Assembly: GCA_011037195.1 (NCBI GenBank)
Contig: JAAEAF010002700.1
Location: forward strand, 85,621 to 149,620
DNA: 64,000 nt
Source of the DNA: Triatoma infestans
Lineage: Eukaryota > Arthropoda > Insecta > Hemiptera > Reduviidae
Direction: 5' to 3'
Shown: positions 57,551-64,000 of the stretch, one piece after another
Layout of the letters: each line of letters opens with the position of its first letter
Position numbering within the stretch: position 1 is the first letter of the stretch
Notes under the pieces: model-generated
What the model saw: the letters and a program-made list of their open reading frames with translations, nothing else
What the model was told of the DNA's origin: nothing
The model's database searches: none
Program-made: the position numbers and the translations under genes

Positions 57551-58090
57551 CCGGTGTGAAACATTCATACGACTTTTCTCTTACTTCCTGTTAATACAGT
57601 TACGTATACAAAATGAAAAAAAATTGTCTTTAATCTTCAAATTTCATTCATTTGTCCTAAATAAAAATCAGGTAATGGTGGGGGAGAGGCAAGTGTAATC
57701 CAGTACAAAGCGCCAATAACACTGAATCAACCCTAAATTACGTTTGAAATGTAACGCCACAAATTCCACAGAACTGCCAAAATCAATTTCCCCGAGAAAA
57801 ATGTTTCAAATAAAACTAATTGGTAATTAAGTGTAGGAATAAATAGTATACGAAGTTTAAAGAAAATCGTTGGACACTTTTATCAGAAAATCCAGGGTGT
57901 TTTAAAAAAGAAATTCAGTAAAGTCCCACTTCCGGTTGATGAATTTTCCCTGAAACCTTTGTGTCAGATGTGGTAGTAGCGTCTAAAAGGAAATAACAAG
58001 TTTGAGTGAGTTTGATGGAATTTTTCCCTTTTGAGTATTTTGTTAACAAACAGACACAAGTACAGACCATCCGCTAAAAACATTTCCAGA
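57551..58090 (+). repeat. Family H copy, partial
   Basis: Starts CCGGTGTGAAACATTCATAC, then ACTTTTCTCTTACTTCC. Units run to about 58075 (TTTAAAGAAAATCGTTGG, CCCACTTCCGGTTGATG, CAGACCATCCGCTAAAAAC). The 3' hairpin is missing. Confidence 0.65.
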
Positions 58091-59019
58091 TAAGTTTTCT
58101 TATATGTCTGTTGATGGAAAAAATTTTCGCAGAAAAATGGATTATAGGTGAATACTGAAGATGTTAGAATCAAATCTGAAACCGCTATTATAAGTTCTGC
58201 TTGGGAATTGAGCACTGCCTGGTGATATACGTACAATACTGTCACATACAAGACTCCTAAAGTCGTAATAGCTCTTAATGGGAAGCATAATGTACTTATA
58301 TAACTATAGAATATTAAGGATAACTTAAACATTTAGTAAAAGTACCAGTTTTGAAGGAAATATGTCCGTTAGAATTGTAATAACTATGTTTATTTACACT
58401 AAAAGAAAGTCGATTGAGTTATTCACGCTACATTTTTAAAATTAATTGTTTTAGTAGTTTAATAGTAGTTTAGTAGTTTCAGTGGACTAATTTAATAACA
58501 TAGCAATAAAAAAACTCTTAAGTCATAATCTACCAATCAAATTCAATATATAGAACAAGAAATAGTTGAAAGATATTATTATTTTCAATTTTATCAACTT
58601 GTGGTCGTATTTAATGGCCAGAGGTGAAAGGTTCCCTGGTGACCTCTTAGTGCAAACAGGCTAGCGTACCCAAACACAATCAATACCTTATCGATTTAAA
58701 CATATAGGACCTAACAACAATGTATATAAATACATATACATTACACGTTGATATATATATCAACAGTTGTTTTTAATTATATAGTATTTTTTTTTTATCT
58801 TTGTGTATTATTTTTAAATTAGCACTAGTCCTAATTAGCATATTTTTTAATTTATTATTTTTCTAATTTCGGACATTTAATTAATCTAGTTTATTTGTAT
58901 CTCTTTAAACGGTCTGGTTACTGTTTCTAAAAATCAGCTGTTTATCAAAACTATTAAAATAATTTACGGACAATTAATATTGCGATTTTTTTGTCAATAA
59001 AATTTTTTTCCAACAATAT
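58091..59019. other. Unassigned sequence
   Basis: No gene was recognised. The 122-codon minus frame at 57964-58332 overlaps family H at its 3' end and has no known domain. A TTGATATATATATCAA palindrome lies at 58748-58763. Confidence 0.4.
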
Positions 59020-60868
59020 ACTTATTGTACTCCTTTCTAACCGAGAAAGTTTTAAAATTTGGTTATGTTTTATTTAAATATGCACTTCTTTCTATCCTCC
59101 CACGCCCGCTATATGCTGTCCTCCCAACAAATCCCAAGATCAATTATATTCGGTTTCAACACCCCATTCCTATGTTCCTTTTTGATAGTGACTACAATGC
59201 GAATCACCAGCAGTGGAGATGTCGCACAATGAATCAACGGAGACAGGCGAGTACCTGAACATCCTGCTATCCGAAAACTACAGTAACATCTTCCTATGGG
59301 CCAACTTCTTTATCCAAGCTCTCTGATATCCTGGGTATCAGAGTTTCTTTTCTACATTCCTAAGCCATCTCTTGTACACTATCTAATAGATTCGAAGCAA
59401 TATCAATCGAAACTAGAAGAGAAATTTAACTTACACACTTTACTTAAGATGACTGAAGAGTCAGATAATGCATACCACTTCACCGCGCCTTTAAAAAACT
59501 CAATCTGCCAGTCCAGACCACACTAAAGAACACAACTTCCTCTCACGATTAACGTACTACTATACATTCAAAAACTGAACAGGATAAGCGGCGTGCATGA
59601 GCCACAAAGCAGCGCTTCCGCTATCCCTCTGATAAGCGAAAACACAACAGACTGTCTCTTACTTAAATCTGAACTTAAACAACTACGAAAAAAACGCTTT
59701 CAAGAATAAAGTTCATTCCTAACAATAGAAGACTAATCTCTCAGGACCGTTATCAAAAAATCCAAATTCATACCCTTCCACTTCATGATTGATGGCTCGT
59801 GAGCTGCAATCGTCAAAGATAAAACTTACTTGTTTCCCAATTATCTGACCAGAGGTTTTTCTCCACTTTATGGATGATTGGTACCCAGTTCCAAGAATCC
59901 TTTCTCGGAGATCTTGTAAATCCCCTTCCTCTCTCCAAACTTCAAAGCCATTCACTCCATCAGATGTCCGGTATAGCAAAAAAAATCTTTTCGAAGAGAT
60001 CCCAACGAATCCCAACACTATCCTATTTACCTACGCTGATGACATAGCCGTCTTATCCAGTAATTATGATCCGGTTATTGCTTATAGAAACCTATAGTCT
60101 CAATTCTTGAGAAAAATAGTTCAAAAAGTGAGCCATCAAACAGAATGAGACTAAATTTCAAACATCACCTTTGTTCTTCGTCGTATTACTCCGTCTCCAC
60201 AATACTACAACCAGACAATTCATCTACCGATAGTCAGCGTAATCCACTAGCCTGGGCTTTACTTGGACATAAAGTTACCTAGAATCCTCATACACGACTT
60301 AAAATGGCAAAACTCAACAGAGGTTTCGATTACCTAAAAGACTCCTACACAACAGACCTAAACTCTCCCAGGACTCACTAATTTACATTATAAGTTAAAG
60401 CCTATCTGGGCTTACAACATTGAACTATGAGGTTCAACCAAACGCTCAAATCTCCAAAGAATCCAATCCTTACAATTCCAAATTCTCCGCTCCATAGTTA
60501 ACGCTCCTTTCTATGTCTCCAATTAAAAGCATTCATTAAAATCTTAAAATCTTTTCGTCTCCAAGTTGCTCAAAACCCTAATAAAAAATTCCATCTCAGC
60601 CCCACACTCAGTCCATTACTACAGCATCTTCCTTTCAAGGTTAGCTTCCAGATAACTCTCCTAGACATCTTAAAAGTCAGTGACCTCGCCATCTTTTCTC
60701 TGCCGATGAGAGTGACTAAGTAGTGTTGTGTTAATGAAGCATTACTACTGGGTAACTTCCAGTTGCGATCGTGTCTAAGTGTTTTGTGATGTTCTGTGAT
60801 CATTTTACTTATAGGCTTTTGCGCTGAAAGTAACAAACAAACAAAAAATAAATAAATACAAAAAAAGT
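59020..60868 (+). pseudogene. Jockey-clade LINE pol relic
   Basis: Pieces in order match a Jockey-type ORF2. Endonuclease: SDYNANHQQWRCRTMNQR (cf. GDFNAKHxxWGCRxxNxRG) then SLSKLSDILGI, around 59190-59340, and IPKPSLVHYLIDS. Reverse transcriptase: EIPTNPNTILFTYADDIAVL (59996-60054), containing YADD, then AYRNL and a thumb region in several frames with KRLLHNRPKLS and PIWAYNIEL-like text near 60330-60420. C-terminus: DILKVSDLAIFSL at about 60665. An A-rich end (AAACAAACAAACAAAAAAT at 60834) closes the element. Frameshifts, stops and internal deletions are numerous. Jockey elements are mainly known from arthropods, which is the main support for the host assignment. Confidence 0.8.
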
Positions 60869-61029
60869 ATGCACCCGCTCATCACAGTGCACTAAGCCTT
60901 TGATGCTAGAGTTCCTGCCAGAATTTCCCTGGCGCCTTTGGTTGATGACGTTGTCCCAAAAGAGGGAGTGCAGCAAAGGCAAAAATGAAAAGCCACAGTC
61001 AGCTGGGGAATGGCAGTCATAAAAACACT
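60869..61029. other. Unassigned sequence
   Basis: Nothing recognised. Confidence 0.4.
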
Positions 61030-61300
61030 TGAATTTCCGAGTTGAGACCACGTCAGTGGCTTGCTAAAAACCGAGTTTCCTCCCAGTTGCAGTAAGCTCT
61101 TTCAGGGTCGTTACATTTTGGAGTGTAGTGGAGCACATCAGAAATACCGTTGAAGGTGTGAAAGTTATATTTTAGCCGTTTTTGTTTTCCGTTCGGGAAA
61201 TGACCTCACAATGTTGTTACAAAGTGCAGCTTCATGCTAGATTGGATCTGACAGAGGAATGAAAATTGCTATATTATCTGTGTAATTGCAGGATGGGGAC
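61030..61300 (-). repeat. Retro-like repeat with hammerhead-like motif, second copy
   Basis: Matches 8135-8480 in the same orientation: ACGTCAGTGGCTTGCTAAAA here versus GTGTCAATGGTTTGTTATAA there, then CAGTTGCAGTAAGCTCTTTCAGG versus CATATTACAATAAGCTTCTTCAGG (aligned in parts). Downstream, TGTTGTTACAAAGTGCAG corresponds to AATGCTACAACTTTGTGGG-type text. Non-coding. Confidence 0.45.
61071..61107 (-). ncRNA. Hammerhead-like stem-loop motif, copy i
   Basis: Minus strand: CCTGAAAGA-GCTTACTGCAACTGGGAG-GAAACTCGG. The core has an inserted A (CTGAAAGA) and stem II is weakened. Confidence 0.3.
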
Positions 61301-62094
61301 AAAACCAAAAAAACAAATTAAAATCAACAAGTAGTTATACAAATTTCTCCTCACACTTTTTCCTTTAAAAAACTAAAAGAAAAGTCTGATTTCAAAGAAA
61401 TTAACACATAAGTGCGTTTCTTACTCATTAAAACTTTAAACTTTTCCCAACGCTTTTTCTTTTGTGCTTAATGAGTTTACTTTAAATCTTCATCTTCCCC
61501 CCTCCCCATAAAGACTGATTACACTGAGTGGTTTTATTTCACGATGAAAATTTACTAAAGTACACCACCTCCTTCTACTTCTATTAATTTTGTGTGTATA
61601 TATATATATAATTATTGAAGAAACATTTTATCATAGAGTGTAACGCTCTCTTGTGTCGCTGAACCTACTCCATTGCACTGATGAAATTATTAATTATTTT
61701 ATAGAAAAGTTTTTTAAGTAATTTTTCACATCCCCTCCACCCCATCCCCCCTACCCCAGGTATCTAAAACTTATGCTTTTTTTCTTTAATTAACTATTCA
61801 AGTGGAAGGAAAATTCCTGTAGCTGACACATCTTACTTTATTTTCCAATTCAATGTACAAAACATTACTTGGCATTTAACGACGTCATAGTGTTTTAAAA
61901 ATAATGTTTTTTTACACTTTTTTACTATCTCTTACAAAAAACAAGTCGTTCTAACATATAAATGTTGAAATTTAGATAGTAGGACCAAATATTACAGTGA
62001 TATGGCACTTCCGTGGAAAGTGAAACTAACTTAAGTACAATAAAATAAGAATTAAAAACAACTCGACAATTTTCCTGGAAATAAAGGGGGAAAA
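61301..62094. other. Unassigned sequence
   Basis: A (TA)n run near 61595 and a C-rich stretch near 61735-61760 are the only visible features. Confidence 0.4.
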
Positions 62095-62668
62095 ATCTTG
62101 TGTGAATCACTCACATTACTTTCACTTACTGCAATTTCCACAGTTTTGATTATGACTTATTTATTTATTTATACAGTTATTGCCTAGATACAAATTTCTA
62201 ATGAACTGAAAATATTTGTATATATAATATGTAAATTGATCTTCAAACTCGTAATTATAGCCTAGCATTAAATTCTTTTTTTGATATTACTTAGATGATA
62301 GAATCGTATAGAATATTAAAGTGACACTTGGAAAGAAAGCCTAGCGCCACCGAAACTGCCAGAATCCCCCCCCCCATAAATGACTTGTTCCGGAAAAATA
62401 TTTCAAATAAAAGTTTTAGCTCTTTATATGGCTAGTTAATGTACCAAGTTTAAAGAAAATCGTTGTTGCCGATTTCAAGAAAATCGCAAAAACCAATTTA
62501 AAATCTACCAAGTAAAATATTATATCCACTCGCCCGACTTTAAACCAAAACCACTTTTCCAAACTCAGGAAATCCCAAAACGTATTATATTTCCGATAAA
62601 AAAAACTGTTTTCAAAAATTTGACTCGATTGCATCACTTCCTGTACAGCAGTAAGAGAAAGTAAAAGC
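62095..62668 (+). repeat. Family H copy
   Basis: Starts TCTTGTGTGAATCACTCAC after an A, with ACTTTCACTTACTGC following. One to two units follow (GATGATAGAATCG, TTTCAAATAAAAG, GTTTAAAGAAAATCGTTG). The 3' end reads TTGACTCGATTGCATCACTTCC, then CAGTAAGAGAAAGTAAAAG. Confidence 0.7.
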
Positions 62669-62710
62669 TCTCATTTATAATGGAAATGGTTTAAAATGTC
62701 CAGAAGATAA

Positions 62711-63813
62711 TCTATATATATATAAATTCAGCATCCGTATGTTTGTGTCAGCAAAACCGAAAAGTAGTCGAAGGATTGACTTGAAATTTTTTACAAAACG
62801 TTGCATTTCTATATAAGAGTGTTTATACACATATTTTATTCCCAAGTTCCCATGCAAACGGAAAATTCCGAGCGTTCGCGAGTTTGGCAGAAATAGAGAG
62901 ATGCAGATGCGTTGCGATGGTGGCGCGTCCTTTGAACCTCTTTCTCAACTACTTATAGTACCTCTCACCGCGAGAGAAGCTTATAGTACCTTCTCAAGAG
63001 AGAAGATATTCCAAAACATCGAAACAAATTATCAAAATAACGCATGGTTAAGCGGAAGAGCCATTCTAGCGTACTCAATACGTACTCGATATGACAACAT
63101 CATTCTAAACAGAATTGCAGGTGAAACAGTGACATACAAATCCATTGACTCCGTGCTGGACCAAAGTGAAGTGAATTTTCCAACGGAATTTCTTAATTCA
63201 CTCGATGTTCCCGGATTACCGCCACACATTCTGCATTTGAAAATTGGAGTGCCAATTATATTACTCCGAAACATCAATCAGCCAAAGTTATGCAATTGTA
63301 CAAGATTTGTAGTTAAAACATTGATGAATATTCTGATTAAAGCAACAATTCTCATTGGACCTCATAAAGGTGAAAACGTTCTCCTTCCTAGAATACCACT
63401 CATAACGACAGATATGGCGTTCGAGTTCAAACAAGTTCAATTTCCAATATGCCTTGCGTTTACTATGACTATCAATAAAGCGCAAGGACAATCTTTGCAA
63501 GTGTGCGTTTTGAATTTAGAAAACGAATGCTTCTCATGGGCAATTTTATGTCGCATGCTCCAGAGTCGGTAAACCATCTGATCTTTAATGTTTATGCAGA
63601 AAACAGATAAACAAAATATGTAGTCCAACTTTTAACTTTCAGTTAAAAACATGTTTTCTTTCTTTCCTTTCAGTTGACAGCAACGCAAATTAGGATATTA
63701 AATTGAATGATGTGTTTTCTTGCTGAATCTATGTTAACTATAATACTTCTATTTACTTGCCAAATAATTAAAATCAGACTGAGCCACAGCGAAGCGTGGC
63801 CGGGTTTAGCTAG
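62711..63813 (+). mobile_element. Helitron, internally deleted, with both ends
   Basis: The 5' end is TCTATATATATATAAATTC at 62711, preceded by A. The 3' end is CTAG at 63810-63813, followed by T. Just inside it lies a hairpin, GCCAC/GTGGC plus GC/GC around GAA (63783-63800), and CGGGTTTAG. This fits Helitron rules: TC at the 5' end, hairpin and CTRR at the 3' end, insertion between A and T with no duplication. Only a helicase fragment is carried; the Rep domain and most of the helicase are gone. Length about 1.1 kb. Confidence 0.93.
62901..63572 (+). pseudogene. Helitron Pif1-type helicase, C-terminal fragment
   Basis: A 223-codon frame. Recognisable segments in order: IFQNIETNYQNNAWLSGRAI (about residues 36-55), AGETVTYKSIDSVLDQ (about 73-88), PTEFLNSLDVPGLPPHILHL, GVPIILLRNINQPKLCNCTR, PRIPLIT and LAFTMTINKAQGQSLQV. 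The last contains the helicase motif TINKAQGQ. The normal continuation (an AFVACSRVGKP-like end) is present in another frame at 63540-63575, so one small indel near 63538 ends this frame early. The first 35 codons, with MQMRCDGG at the start, look like element-terminal sequence fused by deletion. The intact protein unwinds DNA during rolling-circle transposition; this fragment lacks the ATP-binding motifs. Confidence 0.88.
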
Positions 63814-64000
63814 TAAAGAAATAAAGTTCAAGGCTATTTACTTCAATTGAAACAGCTGTTTGATTAAAAAAAGGAACCACCTATCATCTGGTAAAAAAAA
63901 AGAAAAGAATAATAATAAATTAATTAAATTCAATATTGGCCTAACCTAAATAGTGTAACAAAGTGCGTTTGTTAGATAAAGTTAGCACAGCTGTGACAGA
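63814..64000. other. Unassigned flank
   Basis: Host or older repeat sequence after the Helitron; nothing recognised. Confidence 0.4.

Noticed and set aside
57964..58332. 122-codon minus-strand frame, one of the longest outside elements
   Set aside because: Overlaps a family H copy and shows no known domain or coding-like composition.
59719..60018. 99-codon minus-strand frame
   Set aside because: Antisense to the Jockey relic; the plus strand carries the recognisable motifs.

Overview
This is an AT-rich eukaryotic window that looks like transposon-filled intergenic or intronic DNA. I could not support a single host protein-coding gene. The only long open frames belong to mobile elements. The most likely source is an arthropod: there is a decayed Jockey-clade LINE, a mariner transposase relic, a foldback element with a CAGGGTGTCCC-type terminus, a Helitron and several tRNA-derived SINEs. 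That placement is inference from element types; I cannot name the species. A run of 108 N marks an assembly gap at 33677-33784.

Layout. 1-10350: a foldback element (1001-1939), copies of a very abundant repeat (called here family H) and unassigned AT-rich DNA. 10351-15546: an apparently full-length non-LTR retrotransposon (LINE) with two ORFs, an (ATT)n tail and a 13-bp target-site duplication; it carries a few frameshifts. 15547-30540: mostly unassigned sequence with SINEs, a mariner relic and family H fragments. One SINE-bearing insertion sits inside family H with its own 13-bp duplication. 30541-36480: a small inverted-arm retro-like element (family P), the gap, and a tandem array of family H units. 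37455-45345: an RTE-like LINE relic, a 5'-truncated relative of the LINE at 10 kb, more family H, and a nested locus in which an RTE-like LINE was split by a SINE and by an 888-bp near-perfect inverted repeat. 46900-53450: a SINE, family H, a family P copy with a 14-bp duplication, a Ty3/gypsy pol relic, and a 491-bp LINE tail with a 13-bp duplication inside family H. 54955-64000: family H, a Jockey-clade relic, and a 1.1-kb Helitron with defined 5' TC and 3' hairpin-CTAG ends and a helicase fragment.

Three patterns are worth most attention. First, family H: subterminal inverted repeats (ACTTTCTCTTACTG / AGTAAGAGAAAGT), a 3' hairpin, head-to-tail junctions and internal units of about 300 bp resemble Helentron-associated DINE/HINE elements. 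Second, a short fold (CTGANGA, one extra base, a stem-loop, GAAAC) recurs at about eleven places on both strands in otherwise different sequence. It resembles a hammerhead ribozyme core and occurs in both arms of family P, suggesting Penelope-like terminal repeats. Third, several nested insertions with exact duplications let the order of events be read directly.

Limits: all calls come from reading the sequence and recalled family motifs. No alignment, fold or database search was run, and repeat boundaries without a duplication are approximate.
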